Below are positions 41,267-49,882 of a stretch of 64,000 nucleotides of DNA, piece after piece. The notes beneath the pieces were generated by a model. It made no database searches, had not been told where the DNA came from, and was given only the letters and a program-made list of their open reading frames with translations. This stretch comes from Variovorax boronicumulans (GTDB lineage Bacteria > Pseudomonadota > Gammaproteobacteria > Burkholderiales > Burkholderiaceae_C), in the NCBI RefSeq assembly GCF_029892485.1, contig NZ_JARXVG010000008.1:1-64000 (forward strand). Direction: 5' to 3'. Positions within the stretch are counted from its first letter, which is position 1, and each line of letters starts with the position of its first letter. Both the position numbers and the translations under genes were made by a program.

Positions 41267-41908
41267 ATGATCGATATCCGCCGCGTCTTCACCCATGTCG
41301 AGCACATTCACCACGAGTTCGGACCGCGTGCCGACACCCCGTTGGTGCGCGGTGCCATCGGCGCGGTGCTGACCAATCCCTTTGCGGGCCGCTACGAGCC
41401 CGACATCCTGCCGATGATGGCGCTGCTCGACCCCGTGGGCGTGGACATGGCGCACAAGCTGCACGCCGCGATGGACGTGTCGCTCGAGCAAATCGCCACC
41501 TACGGCAAGGGCGCCATCGTCGGTGCCGACGGCGAGCTGGAGCACGGTGCGCTCTGGCATGTGCCCGGCGGCTACGCGATGCGCGAACTGCTGGGCTGGA
41601 AGGGCGGCCGCGTGGCCTACACGCAGGGCGTTGCCGAGGAAAAAAGCGGCCAGCCGGCCAACGCACTTTCCATCGTGCCCTCGACCAAGAAGGTCGGCCC
41701 GCCCGGTGCCGCGCTCGACGTGCCGCTCACCAACATCAACGCGAGCTATGTGCGCGGCCAGTTCGATGCCATCGAGGTGCGCGTGCCCGGCGCGCCTGCG
41801 GCCGACGAGATCGTCTTCATCCTCGCGATGAGCACCGGCTACCGCGTGCACGCCCGCGTCGGCGGCCTGCTCGCGAAAGACATCAGCAAGTGGGACGGCC
41901 TGCGCTGA
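41267..41908 (+). CDS. PF06684 'amino acid synthesis' family protein, copy 1
   Basis: A 213-residue soluble protein of the PF06684 (DUF1185) family, known from structures but without a proven reaction. Conserved features are VRGAIGAVLTNPFAGRYEPDI near residue 30, YGKGAIVGADGELEHGALWH in the middle, and AADEIVFILAMSTGYRVHARVGG near the end. A paralogue follows after 39 bp. The pairing of two copies with 6-hydroxynicotinate reductase and enamidase suggests a role on the open-chain products of ring cleavage. I cannot assign a reaction. Confidence 0.82.
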   Translation: MIDIRRVFTHVEHIHHEFGPRADTPLVRGAIGAVLTNPFAGRYEPDILPMMALLDPVGVDMAHKLHAAMDVSLEQIATYGKGAIVGADGELEHGALWHVPGGYAMRELLGWKGGRVAYTQGVAEEKSGQPANALSIVPSTKKVGPPGAALDVPLTNINASYVRGQFDAIEVRVPGAPAADEIVFILAMSTGYRVHARVGGLLAKDISKWDGLR

Positions 41909-41947
41909 TCCCACGCACACAGAGACAAGACAAGGAACACACAGAAC

Positions 41948-42532
41948 ATGACCGCCAACATCCGCAAGCTCGTCATCCAGGTGGATGAGACCCGCAAGGA
42001 AATGGGCCAGGACGTGACGCCGCCCACGCGACGCGCCGTTGCCATCGCCGTGATCGAGAACCCGTACGCCGGCCGCTACAGCGAGAACCTCGACGAGCTC
42101 ATCGCCATCGGCGAAGAGCTGGGCGCGCTGCTCGGCCAGAAGGCGGTGGCCGCGCTCGGCATCGAGCCCGGCCAAGCCCAGAGCTACGGCAAGGCCGCCA
42201 TCGTCGGCGAGCGCGGCGAGCTCGAACATGCGGCTGCCATCCTGCATCCCAAGCTCGGCGCGCCGCTGCGCGTGGCCGTTGAAAAGGGCGCGGCGCTCGT
42301 GCCTTCGGCCAAGAAGCAGGGCACGCTCGGCACCGCCATCGACGTGCCGCTCGGCCATAAAGATGCCGCCTTCGTGCGCAGCCATTTCGACGCCATCGAG
42401 GCCCGCGTGTCCGATGCACCGCGCGCCAACGAAATCGTCGTCGCCGTGGCCGTCACCGACAGCGGCCGTCCGCTGCCGCGCATCGGCGGGCTGCAGGCCC
42501 ACGAGATCAAGGGCGAAGACGGCCTGCGTTGA
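41948..42532 (+). CDS. PF06684 'amino acid synthesis' family protein, copy 2
   Basis: A 194-residue paralogue of the preceding gene. It repeats the same landmarks in order: TRRAVAIAVIENPYAGRYSENL, YGKAAIVGERGELEHAAAILH, and RANEIVVAVAVTDSGRPLPRIGG with the DGLR ending shared by both. Sequence divergence is considerable, so the two may form a heteromer or act on different intermediates. It is followed after 67 bp by the ABC transporter genes. Confidence 0.82.
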   Translation: MTANIRKLVIQVDETRKEMGQDVTPPTRRAVAIAVIENPYAGRYSENLDELIAIGEELGALLGQKAVAALGIEPGQAQSYGKAAIVGERGELEHAAAILHPKLGAPLRVAVEKGAALVPSAKKQGTLGTAIDVPLGHKDAAFVRSHFDAIEARVSDAPRANEIVVAVAVTDSGRPLPRIGGLQAHEIKGEDGLR

Positions 42533-42599
42533 CGCCGGCCCCTGCGCACACCCCTTTCACACCGTTTCTTTCTCTCTTTCGCTTCCAAGGAGTTTCCCC

Positions 42600-43805
42600 A
42601 TGAGCCCATTGCGTCACGTCTTCAGCGCCGCCGCACTCGCGTCGCTGGCCACCGCCCTCGTTCCCGCGCACGCGCAGGGCGTGATCAAGATTGGCGAGGT
42701 CAACAGCTACAAGGCGCAGCCCGCCTTCCTCGAGCCCTACAAGAAGGGCATGGAACTCGCCGTCGAAGAGATCAATGCCAAGGGCGGCGTCAACGGCAAG
42801 AAGGTCGAGCTCATCACGCGCGACGACAACGCCAACCCCGGCGATGCCGTGCGCGTGGCCGAAGAGCTGGTGGCGCGCGAGAAGATCGACGTGCTCACCG
42901 GCACCTTCCTCTCGAACACGGGTCTTGCGGTGGCCGACTTCGCCAAGCAGAAGAAGATCTTCTTCCTGGCCGGCGAACCGCTGACCGACAGGATGACCTG
43001 GCAAGGCGGCAACGAATACACCTTCCGCCTGCGCCCCGGCACCTACATGCAGGCCGCGATGCTGGTGCCCGAGGCCGTCAAGCTCAAGAAGAAGCGCTGG
43101 GCGGTCGTGTACCCCAACTACGAATACGGCCAGTCGGCCGTGGCCGCGTTCAAGGCGCTGCTGAAGGCCGCGCAGCCGGACGTCGAGTTCGTTGCCGAAC
43201 AGGCGCCGCCGCTGGGCAAGGTCGATGCCGGCGCCGTGGTGCAGGCCCTGGCCGATGCCAAGCCCGATGCGATCTTCAATGTGCTGTTTGCCGCCGACCT
43301 CTCGAAGTTCGTGCGCGAGGGCAACACGCGCGGCCTCTTCAAGGACCGCACCGTCGTCAGCGTGCTGACCGGCGAGCCCGAGTACCTCGATCCGCTCAAG
43401 GACGAAACGCCCAACGGCTGGATCGTGACCGGCTACCCCTGGTACGGCATCCAGACGCCAGAGCACAAGGCCTTCTTCCTCGCGTACCACGAGAAGTACA
43501 AGGACTACCCGCGCCTGGGCTCGGTGGTCGGCTACAGCATGATCAAGTCGGTTGCTGCCGGCATCGCCAAGGCCAAGGGCACCGAAACGCCCAAGCTCGT
43601 GGCCGCCTTCAAGGGCCTGCAGGTCGACACGCCGTTCGGCAAGATCAGCTACCGCGCCGAAGACCACCAGTCCACCATGGGCGCCTTCGTCGGCAAGACG
43701 AAGAACGACAACGGCAAGGGCGTGATGGTCGACTACACCTACTTCGACGGCGCCAAGTTCCAGCCCACCGCCGCTGACGTCAAGAAGTCGCGCGCCGCAG
43801 ACTGA
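42600..43805 (+). CDS. Branched-chain amino acid-type ABC transporter substrate-binding protein
   Basis: Periplasmic family-5 (LivJ-like) binding protein of 401 residues. The signal peptide ends at AHAQG (about residue 25). The mature part starts VIKIGEVNSYKAQPAFLEPYKKGMEL and has the INAKGGVNGKKVELI block of the family. AAGGAG precedes the ATG. It heads a transporter operon inside the heterocycle cluster, so its ligand is more likely nicotinate, a hydroxylated derivative or a ring-opened acid than leucine (inference). A second binding protein is encoded at 48157. Confidence 0.9.
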   Translation: MSPLRHVFSAAALASLATALVPAHAQGVIKIGEVNSYKAQPAFLEPYKKGMELAVEEINAKGGVNGKKVELITRDDNANPGDAVRVAEELVAREKIDVLTGTFLSNTGLAVADFAKQKKIFFLAGEPLTDRMTWQGGNEYTFRLRPGTYMQAAMLVPEAVKLKKKRWAVVYPNYEYGQSAVAAFKALLKAAQPDVEFVAEQAPPLGKVDAGAVVQALADAKPDAIFNVLFAADLSKFVREGNTRGLFKDRTVVSVLTGEPEYLDPLKDETPNGWIVTGYPWYGIQTPEHKAFFLAYHEKYKDYPRLGSVVGYSMIKSVAAGIAKAKGTETPKLVAAFKGLQVDTPFGKISYRAEDHQSTMGAFVGKTKNDNGKGVMVDYTYFDGAKFQPTAADVKKSRAAD

Positions 43806-43829
43806 CCTTTTTCCGGAACGCTTGCACCC

Positions 43830-45749
43830 ATGAGCCTCTCGTCCCTGCTGCTTCAGTTCCTCACCGGGCTGTCGTCGGCTTCGTCGCTGTTCCTCGTGGG
43901 GGCCGGCCTTTCGTTGATCTTCGGCGTCACGCGTATCGTCAACTTCGCGCATGGCTCCTTCTTCATGGTCGGCATCTACGTCGCCTACACGCTGGCCGAC
44001 AAGCTGGGCTCGGGCATCGGCTTCTGGTCGGCGCTGGTGATCGCGGCCGTGGCGGTCGGCGTGCTGGGCGCGCTGATCGAAATCGTGCTGCTGCGCCGCA
44101 TCTACAAGTCGCCGGAGCTGTTCCAGCTGCTGGCGACCTTTGCGCTGGTCCTGGTCATCAAGGACGCGGCGCTCTACATCTGGGGGCCCGACGAACTGCT
44201 CGGCCCCCGCGCGCCGGGCCTGTCGGGCTCGGTTGAAATCCTGGGCCGCCAGTTCCCGACCTACGACCTGTTCCTGATCGTCGTGGGCCCCGTGGTGCTC
44301 GGCCTCATGTGGCTCCTGCTCACGCGCACCCGCTGGGGCACGCTGGTGCGTGCCGCCACGCAGGACCGCGAGATGGTGAGCGCGCTCGGCGTCAACCAGG
44401 CGTGGCTCTTCACGGCCGTGTTCGCACTGGGTGCCATGCTCGCAGGCCTGGGCGGCGCGCTGCAGCTGCCGCGCGAACCGGCCACGCTCGCCATGGACCT
44501 GAACACCATCGGCGCGGCCTTCGTGGTCGTGGTGGTGGGCGGCATGGGCTCGATCCCGGGCGCCTACGCGGCGGCGCTGCTGCTGTCCGAAATCAAGGCC
44601 GTGTGCATCTGGCTCGGCGTGGTCGATGTGTTCGGCTACAGCATCTCGTTCTCCAAGCTCACGCTCGTGGTCGACTTCATCGTGATGGCCGTCGTGCTGG
44701 TGTGGCGTCCGTGGGGCCTGTTCGGCCGCCCGCAGGCGCCCAGCCGCTACGTGGGCATGGTCGAGGAGCCGCTGCGCCGCGCGAGCAAGGGCTACCTGTG
44801 GCTGGTCGCCGCGCTCGGCGTGGTACTGATGGCGATGCCGCTGCTCACCGCCGACTCGCCCTACACCACCGTGCTGCTGATCGACCTGCTGATCGCCGCG
44901 CTCTTTGCCGCCAGCCTGCACTTCATCATGGGTCCGGCGGGCATGCATTCGTTCGGCCATGCGGCCTACTTCGGCCTGGGGGCCTATGGTGCCGCGCTGC
45001 TGGTGCGCTCGAGCGGCCTGCCGATGGAAGCGGCGCTGATCGTGGCGCCGCTGGTGGCGGCCATCGGTGCCTTCATCTACGGCTGGTTCGCGGTGCGCCT
45101 CTCGGGCGTGTACCTGGCCATGCTCACGCTGGCGTTCGCGCAGATCACCTGGGCCGTCGTGTACCAGTGGGACTCGTTCACCGGCGGCAGCAACGGCCTC
45201 ACGGGCGTGTGGCCTTCGGAGTGGCTGTCGGACAAGCGCGTCTATTACTGGCTCACGCTGGTGCTGGTGGCCGCAGCCATCCTGATGCTGCGGCGCGTGC
45301 TGTTCTCGCCCTTCGGCTATGCGCTGCGCGCGGGGCGCGATTCGCTGCTGCGCGCCGATGCGATCGGCATCGACGTCAAGCGCATGCAGTGGACGGCCTT
45401 CGTCATCGCCGGGGCCGCGGCGGGCCTTGCCGGTTCGCTCTATGCCTTCTCCAAGGGCAGCATCTCGCCCGAGAGCCTGAGCGTGGACAAGTCGGTCGAT
45501 GGCCTGGTGATGGTGCTGCTGGGCGGTATCCAGACGCTGGCGGGGCCGGTGGTGGGTGCCGTCACCTTCAGCTGGCTGCACGACACCGTGGCGCGCAACA
45601 CCGACTACTGGCGCGCGACGCTGGGCGCCATCATCCTGATCCTCGTGCTGCTGTTTCCGCAAGGGATTGCCGGCTTCGCCAAGCAGATGACCGAGCGCCT
45701 GCTGCGGCGCAAGACACCGGCCGTCGAAGTGAAGGAGGCCAAGGCATGA
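43830..45749 (+). CDS. Fused LivH-LivM ABC permease
   Basis: A single 639-residue membrane protein joining the two permease subunits of branched-chain-type importers. The LivH half is about residues 1-300 (GLSLIFGVTRIVNFAHGSFFMVG; GGMGSIPGAYAAALLL). The LivM half is about 320-620 (GPAGMHSFGHAAYFGLGAYGAA; MVLLGGIQTLAGPVVGA). The fusion guarantees a 1:1 complex. The LivG start overlaps the stop (ATGA), and the 24-bp gap to the binding protein gene keeps it in the operon. Confidence 0.92.
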   Translation: MSLSSLLLQFLTGLSSASSLFLVGAGLSLIFGVTRIVNFAHGSFFMVGIYVAYTLADKLGSGIGFWSALVIAAVAVGVLGALIEIVLLRRIYKSPELFQLLATFALVLVIKDAALYIWGPDELLGPRAPGLSGSVEILGRQFPTYDLFLIVVGPVVLGLMWLLLTRTRWGTLVRAATQDREMVSALGVNQAWLFTAVFALGAMLAGLGGALQLPREPATLAMDLNTIGAAFVVVVVGGMGSIPGAYAAALLLSEIKAVCIWLGVVDVFGYSISFSKLTLVVDFIVMAVVLVWRPWGLFGRPQAPSRYVGMVEEPLRRASKGYLWLVAALGVVLMAMPLLTADSPYTTVLLIDLLIAALFAASLHFIMGPAGMHSFGHAAYFGLGAYGAALLVRSSGLPMEAALIVAPLVAAIGAFIYGWFAVRLSGVYLAMLTLAFAQITWAVVYQWDSFTGGSNGLTGVWPSEWLSDKRVYYWLTLVLVAAAILMLRRVLFSPFGYALRAGRDSLLRADAIGIDVKRMQWTAFVIAGAAAGLAGSLYAFSKGSISPESLSVDKSVDGLVMVLLGGIQTLAGPVVGAVTFSWLHDTVARNTDYWRATLGAIILILVLLFPQGIAGFAKQMTERLLRRKTPAVEVKEAKA

Positions 45750-46549
45750 GCACCGCTGCACCCCTGCTGAAAGTCGAGAACCTCGGCAAGTCCTTCGGTG
45801 GCGTGAAGGCCGTCGATGGCATCAGCTTCGAACTGCATGCCGGCGAACTGCTGGCCCTCATCGGCCCGAACGGCGCCGGCAAGTCCACCACCTTCAACAT
45901 GGTCAACGGCCAGCTCAAGGCCGACCAGGGCTCGATCCGCTTCAACGGCCACGAGCTGGTGGGCCAGAAGCCGCGCGCCATCTGGCGCATGGGCGTGGGC
46001 CGCACCTTCCAGATCGCCGAGACCTTTGCCTCGCTCACCGTGGTCGAGAACGTGCAGATGGCCATGCTCTCGCACGACGGCAAGCTCTTTTCCATGTGGC
46101 GCCGCGCCGCTGATCACAAGCGCGACGAAGCGCTGGTGCTGCTCGACCAGGTCGGCATGAAGTCGCAGGCCGACCGGCCGTGCAGCGAACTCGCGTACGG
46201 TGACGTCAAGCGCGTCGAGCTCGCCATCGCCATGGCCAACTCGCCCCAGCTGCTCCTCATGGACGAACCCACCGCCGGCATGGCGCCCAAGGAGCGCAAT
46301 TCGCTCATGGCGCTCACCAAGGACCTGGTGATACAGCGCGGCCTGGCCGTGCTCTTCACCGAGCACAGCATGGACGTGGTGTTCGCCTATGCCGACCGCA
46401 TGATCGTGCTCGCGCGCGGCCGCCTCATCGCGCAGGGCAAGCCGCTGGAGATCCGCGACCACCCGAAAGTGCAGGAGGTGTACTTCGGCAGCGGCAAGAC
46501 ATTCGAGAAGATCGCAGAGAAGGCCGCAGCGCTGGGAGTGACCGCATGA
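45746..46549 (+). CDS. ABC transporter ATP-binding protein LivG type
   Basis: A 267-residue ATPase with Walker A GPNGAGKST, a signature region in SELAYGDVKR in place of the canonical LSGGQ, Walker B LLLMDEPTAGM and switch His in FTEHSMDVV. The modified signature is common in this subfamily. The ATG overlaps the permease stop. It pairs with the LivF-type ATPase encoded at 46611 to energise the fused permease. Confidence 0.92.
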   Translation: MSTAAPLLKVENLGKSFGGVKAVDGISFELHAGELLALIGPNGAGKSTTFNMVNGQLKADQGSIRFNGHELVGQKPRAIWRMGVGRTFQIAETFASLTVVENVQMAMLSHDGKLFSMWRRAADHKRDEALVLLDQVGMKSQADRPCSELAYGDVKRVELAIAMANSPQLLLMDEPTAGMAPKERNSLMALTKDLVIQRGLAVLFTEHSMDVVFAYADRMIVLARGRLIAQGKPLEIRDHPKVQEVYFGSGKTFEKIAEKAAALGVTA

Positions 46550-46556
46550 GCGCCGC

Positions 46557-46572
46557 GCCGGGCCGCCCCAAG
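46557..46572 (+). repeat. Short GC repeat segment shared (inverted) with the NicA-like gene insertion
   Basis: GCCGGGCCGCCCCAAG here occurs exactly, in reverse complement, at 49614-49629 inside the 2Fe-2S protein gene. The surrounding 61-bp LivG-LivF gap reads like a degraded copy of a dispersed GC-rich repeat. No function is proposed. Confidence 0.5.
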
Positions 46573-46610
46573 CAAGCTCGCACCGAAGTGCGAAGCACGA
46601 AGGTTATTCA

Positions 46611-47345
46611 ATGAGCACCCACGAACCTCTCTTGCAGGCCAAGGCGCTGTGCGCCTGGTACGGTGCCGCGCAGATTCTTTACGACGTGGACCTCGACGTG
46701 CGCCGCGGCGAAGTCGTCGCGCTCATGGGCCGCAACGGCGCGGGCAAGTCGACCACGCTGAAGGCGCTGATCGGCATGCTCGCCAAGCGCCGCGGCGCGG
46801 TGCGCTTCCTCGGGCACGACATTTCGAAGAGCGAGCCGCATCACGCGGCGCGCCTGGGCCTGGGCTTCGTGCCCGAAGACCGGCGCGTGTTCACCGACCT
46901 CACGGTGATGGAGAACCTCGAAGTCGGCAAGCAGCCCGCGCGCCAGTGGGCCGACGGCACCGAGGCGCCACTGTGGACGCCCGAGCGCCTGTTCAAGCTC
47001 TTCCCCAACCTCGGCGAGATGCCCAACCGCCCCGGAGGCCGCATGAGCGGCGGCGAGCAGCAGATGCTCACCGTCGCGCGCACGCTGATGGGCAACCCGT
47101 ACCTGGTGCTGCTCGACGAGCCTTCCGAAGGCGTGGCACCGGTCATCGTCGAGCAGATGGCCAACATGATCCTGGAGCTCAAGGCGCAGGGCGTGAGCAT
47201 CCTGCTGTCGGAGCAGAACATGCACTTCGCCGAACTCGTGTCCGACCGCGCCTATGTGCTCGAGAAGGGCCAGATCCGCTACCACGCCACCATGGCCGAA
47301 CTGGCGGCGAACGAAGAAGTGCGCCGGGCTTACCTCAGCGTCTGA
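46611..47345 (+). CDS. ABC transporter ATP-binding protein LivF type
   Basis: The second ATPase of the importer, 244 residues: Walker A GRNGAGKST, signature MSGGEQQML, Walker B LLLDEPSEGVAP and H-loop region SEQNMHF (the switch His is absent from the usual place, as in other LivF proteins). The 61-bp gap to LivG contains a short repeated GC segment, which separates the two genes without a promoter that I can see. Confidence 0.92.
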   Translation: MSTHEPLLQAKALCAWYGAAQILYDVDLDVRRGEVVALMGRNGAGKSTTLKALIGMLAKRRGAVRFLGHDISKSEPHHAARLGLGFVPEDRRVFTDLTVMENLEVGKQPARQWADGTEAPLWTPERLFKLFPNLGEMPNRPGGRMSGGEQQMLTVARTLMGNPYLVLLDEPSEGVAPVIVEQMANMILELKAQGVSILLSEQNMHFAELVSDRAYVLEKGQIRYHATMAELAANEEVRRAYLSV

Positions 47346-47380
47346 TCATCACTTTCATTCAACCCACCGGAGTCCATGCC

Positions 47381-48106
47381 ATGCATCGCAGAATCGTTTT
47401 GAAGTCCGCCGCTGCCCTCGGGCTCGCGGGAAGCCTCGGCAGCTTCGGCCTCTCGGCCTTCGCGGCCGGCAAGATCAAGCCCGGCAGCAAGGCCGCGCTG
47501 ATCGTGGTCGATGTGCAGAACTGCTTTCTCGATGGCGGCACGCTCGCGGTGAAGGGCGGCAACGAGGTGATTCCGGTCATCAACGCGCTGGCGCCGGCGT
47601 TCGAGAACATCGTCGTCACGCAGGACTGGCACACGGCAGGCCATGCGTCCTTCGCGAGCACCTACTCGGGCAAGAAGCCCTTCGAGACCACCAAGCTCAA
47701 CTACGGCACGCAGGTGCTCTGGCCCGACCACTGCGTGCAGGGTACCGACGACGCCGCGCTCGGCAAGGACCTGAAGGTGCCGACCGCGCAACTCATCATC
47801 CGCAAGGGCTTCCACAAAGAGATGGACAGCTACTCGGCCTTCGAGGAAGCCGACCACAAGACGGCCACGGGCCTGGCCGGCTACCTCAAGGCGCGCGGCA
47901 TCAAGACCGTGTTCGTCACCGGCCTGGCCACGGACTTCTGCGTGGCCTGGACCGCGATGGACGCGCGCAAGGCGGGCTTCGACGCCTATGTGATCGAAGA
48001 CGCCACGCGCGGCATCGACCTCAACGGCTCGCTCGCCGCCGCATGGAAGCAGATGACAGCCAAGGGCGTCAAGCGCATCCAGTCGGCGGACATCCAGGCC
48101 GCCTGA
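47381..48106 (+). CDS. Nicotinamidase-like cysteine hydrolase with export signal
   Basis: A 241-residue PncA/isochorismatase-fold amidase. Catalytic residues are all visible: Asp44 (VVDVQNCF), Lys142 (RKGFHKE) and Cys187 (TDFCV). The metal-site residues are Asp82, His84 and His117 in DWH and PDHCVQGT, so it should hydrolyse nicotinamide, or a similar aromatic amide, to the acid. Unlike cytoplasmic PncA it begins with MHRR and a hydrophobic stretch ending at AFAAG (about residue 30), indicating export. It lies between the ABC ATPase and the second binding protein, suggesting periplasmic amide hydrolysis before or alongside uptake. Confidence 0.85.
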   Translation: MHRRIVLKSAAALGLAGSLGSFGLSAFAAGKIKPGSKAALIVVDVQNCFLDGGTLAVKGGNEVIPVINALAPAFENIVVTQDWHTAGHASFASTYSGKKPFETTKLNYGTQVLWPDHCVQGTDDAALGKDLKVPTAQLIIRKGFHKEMDSYSAFEEADHKTATGLAGYLKARGIKTVFVTGLATDFCVAWTAMDARKAGFDAYVIEDATRGIDLNGSLAAAWKQMTAKGVKRIQSADIQAA

Positions 48107-48156
48107 ATGCGCCGCGGCCACGACCACACCCACAACAACTCCAAAGTAAACGACGC

Positions 48157-49317
48157 ATGAAGCTTTCGATCTCAAGGCGCGCCATGGTGGCGGGCAGCGC
48201 AGCCCTGGCGCTCGGCCCGGGTCTTTTGCGTTCGGCACGCGCGGAAAACGGCGTGACCGACACCACCATCCGCATCGGCCAGTCGGCCGTGTTCAGCGGG
48301 CCGGCCAAGGACTTCGGCGTCGACTACCGCGCGGGCATCAAGCTCTACTTCGACCGCGTCAATAAGTCGGGCGGCATCAACGGCCGCAAGATCGAGCTCG
48401 TCACCTACGACGATGCCTACGACCCCGCGAAGACGGCCATCAACACGGCCAAGCTGATCGACGACGACAAGGTCTTCGCGCTCACCGGCTTCGTTGCCAC
48501 CGGCAACCTCGCGGCGGCGATGCCGCTCGCGGAGAAGGCGGGCGTGCCGATGTTCGCGCCGCTGGTGGGCACCACCTCGTTCCGCACCAAGGTCAACCGC
48601 TACCTCTTTCATGTGCGCGCGGGCTACGACCTGGAGCTGCGCAAGATCATCAGCCACCTCTCGACCATCGGCATCTCGTCGATCGCGGTGGTGTTCCAGG
48701 ACAGCCCCTTCGGCAAGTCGAACCTCGCCACCTGCGAGCAGCTGGCGGCCGAATACAAGGTGCAGGTGGTGAAGACGCTGCCGCTGGCCATCACCGCGGA
48801 AGACGCCAAGCAGGTCGCTACCGAGATCTCCGCGGCCAAGCCCGGCGCGGTCGTGATGATCATGGCCGGCCGGATGGTCGAGACCTTCATCCGCGACTAC
48901 CGCGCGAGCGGCGCGGGCGCACCGCTGTACACGCTGTCGGTCGGCATCACCGATGCGGCCGGCTCGGCCAAGCGGCTGGACGGCAAGCTCGCGGGCCTGG
49001 TCACGGCCAGCATCGTGCCGCCGCCGACCGCGCAGCGCGTGCCCATCGTGGCCGACTACCAGCGCGACCGCGCCGAGTTCGACGAGAAGATCGACAGCTA
49101 CACCACGCTGGAGGGCTACATCGTCGCGCGCGTGATGGTCGAGGGCCTGCGCCGCGCGGGCAAGACGCTCACGCGCGACAGCTTCATCGCCGGGCTCGAG
49201 AGCATCGGCAGCACGCGCTTCGGGGACTTCCCCATCGACTACAGCGCGAAGAACCACAACGGCTCGACCTTCGTGGACCTGGAGATGTACACCCGTGACG
49301 GCCAGTTGCGGCGCTGA
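48157..49317 (+). CDS. Second branched-chain-type ABC substrate-binding protein
   Basis: A 386-residue periplasmic binding protein of the LivJ-like family with an RR-containing signal peptide (MKLSISRRAMVAGSAAL, cleavage near SARAE at about residue 30). The mature part starts TIRIGQSAVFSGPAKDFGVDYRAGI and has the SGGINGRKIELVTYDDAYDP block. It shares the cluster's one permease/ATPase set, so it may present a second ligand to the same importer. Its 3' end overlaps the 2Fe-2S gene by 23 bp, linking transport to the hydroxylase. Confidence 0.9.
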   Translation: MKLSISRRAMVAGSAALALGPGLLRSARAENGVTDTTIRIGQSAVFSGPAKDFGVDYRAGIKLYFDRVNKSGGINGRKIELVTYDDAYDPAKTAINTAKLIDDDKVFALTGFVATGNLAAAMPLAEKAGVPMFAPLVGTTSFRTKVNRYLFHVRAGYDLELRKIISHLSTIGISSIAVVFQDSPFGKSNLATCEQLAAEYKVQVVKTLPLAITAEDAKQVATEISAAKPGAVVMIMAGRMVETFIRDYRASGAGAPLYTLSVGITDAAGSAKRLDGKLAGLVTASIVPPPTAQRVPIVADYQRDRAEFDEKIDSYTTLEGYIVARVMVEGLRRAGKTLTRDSFIAGLESIGSTRFGDFPIDYSAKNHNGSTFVDLEMYTRDGQLRR

Positions 49318-49876
49318 GCCGCTGCACCTGCAGGTCAACGGCCAGGCGCAGTCGCTCGCTGGCGTGCCCCGCGAGGCGTCGCTGCTGCACTTTCTGCGCA
49401 ACGACCTCGGCCTCAATGGACCCAAGTACGGGTGTGGACTGGGGCAGTGCGGTGCGTGCACGGTGCATGTCGACGGCGTGGCCGCGCGGTCGTGTGTGAT
49501 TCCCGCGCATGGCGTGGCGGGCCGCACTGTCACGACGCTCGAAGGGCTGGCGGACGTGGCCCCCACGCTCGGCACTTTCGTGTCCTCGCTGCCCCCCGAG
49601 GGGGCTGCCGCGCCTTGGGGCGGCCCGGCGGCGCGACGCGGGCGCTGGCATCCGGTGCAGGCGGCCTTCGAAGAGGCCCAAGCCGCGCAGTGCGGCTACT
49701 GCCTCAACGGCATGGTGATGCAGGCGGCGGCGCTGCTCGCGCGCGATCCGCATGCGAGCGAGGCGCGCATCCGCAGCGAGCTGTCGGGCAACCTGTGCCG
49801 CTGCGGCACGCACATTGAAATCCTCGATGCGGTGCAGCGCGCGGCAGTGCGCATGGGCGCGAAGGTGAACCCGTGA
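49295..49876 (+). CDS. Molybdenum hydroxylase 2Fe-2S subunit (NicA/IorA-like)
   Basis: The electron-transfer subunit of a two-subunit molybdenum hydroxylase that adds water-derived oxygen to an N-heterocycle. The 193-residue protein has a plant-type 2Fe-2S site (Cys47, 52, 55, 67) and the second 2Fe-2S site (Cys133, 136, 168, 170), all intact. About 22 residues between the two domains (94-116, with SSLPPEGAAAPWGGPAA) come from an in-frame GC palindrome and make the protein longer than the usual ~155-160. The GTG start overlaps the preceding gene by 23 bp. The partner follows after a REP element. Confidence 0.9.
   Translation: MTASCGAEPLHLQVNGQAQSLAGVPREASLLHFLRNDLGLNGPKYGCGLGQCGACTVHVDGVAARSCVIPAHGVAGRTVTTLEGLADVAPTLGTFVSSLPPEGAAAPWGGPAARRGRWHPVQAAFEEAQAAQCGYCLNGMVMQAAALLARDPHASEARIRSELSGNLCRCGTHIEILDAVQRAAVRMGAKVNP
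49582..49638. repeat. GC palindrome inserted in frame in the 2Fe-2S subunit gene
   Basis: GCCCCCCGAGGGGGC (hairpin) followed by CGCGCCTTGGGGCGGCCCGG forms a compact GC-rich repeat of about 57 bp. It lies between the two Fe-S domains without breaking the frame. Its 3' part is repeated in inverse orientation at 46557. Confidence 0.7.
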
Positions 49877-49882
49877 GCCGGT

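Noticed and set aside
42507..45761. A 1084-codon open frame antisense to the binding-protein and permease genes
   Set aside because: It overlaps three recognised genes and encodes a repetitive Arg/Gln/His-rich sequence without domains.
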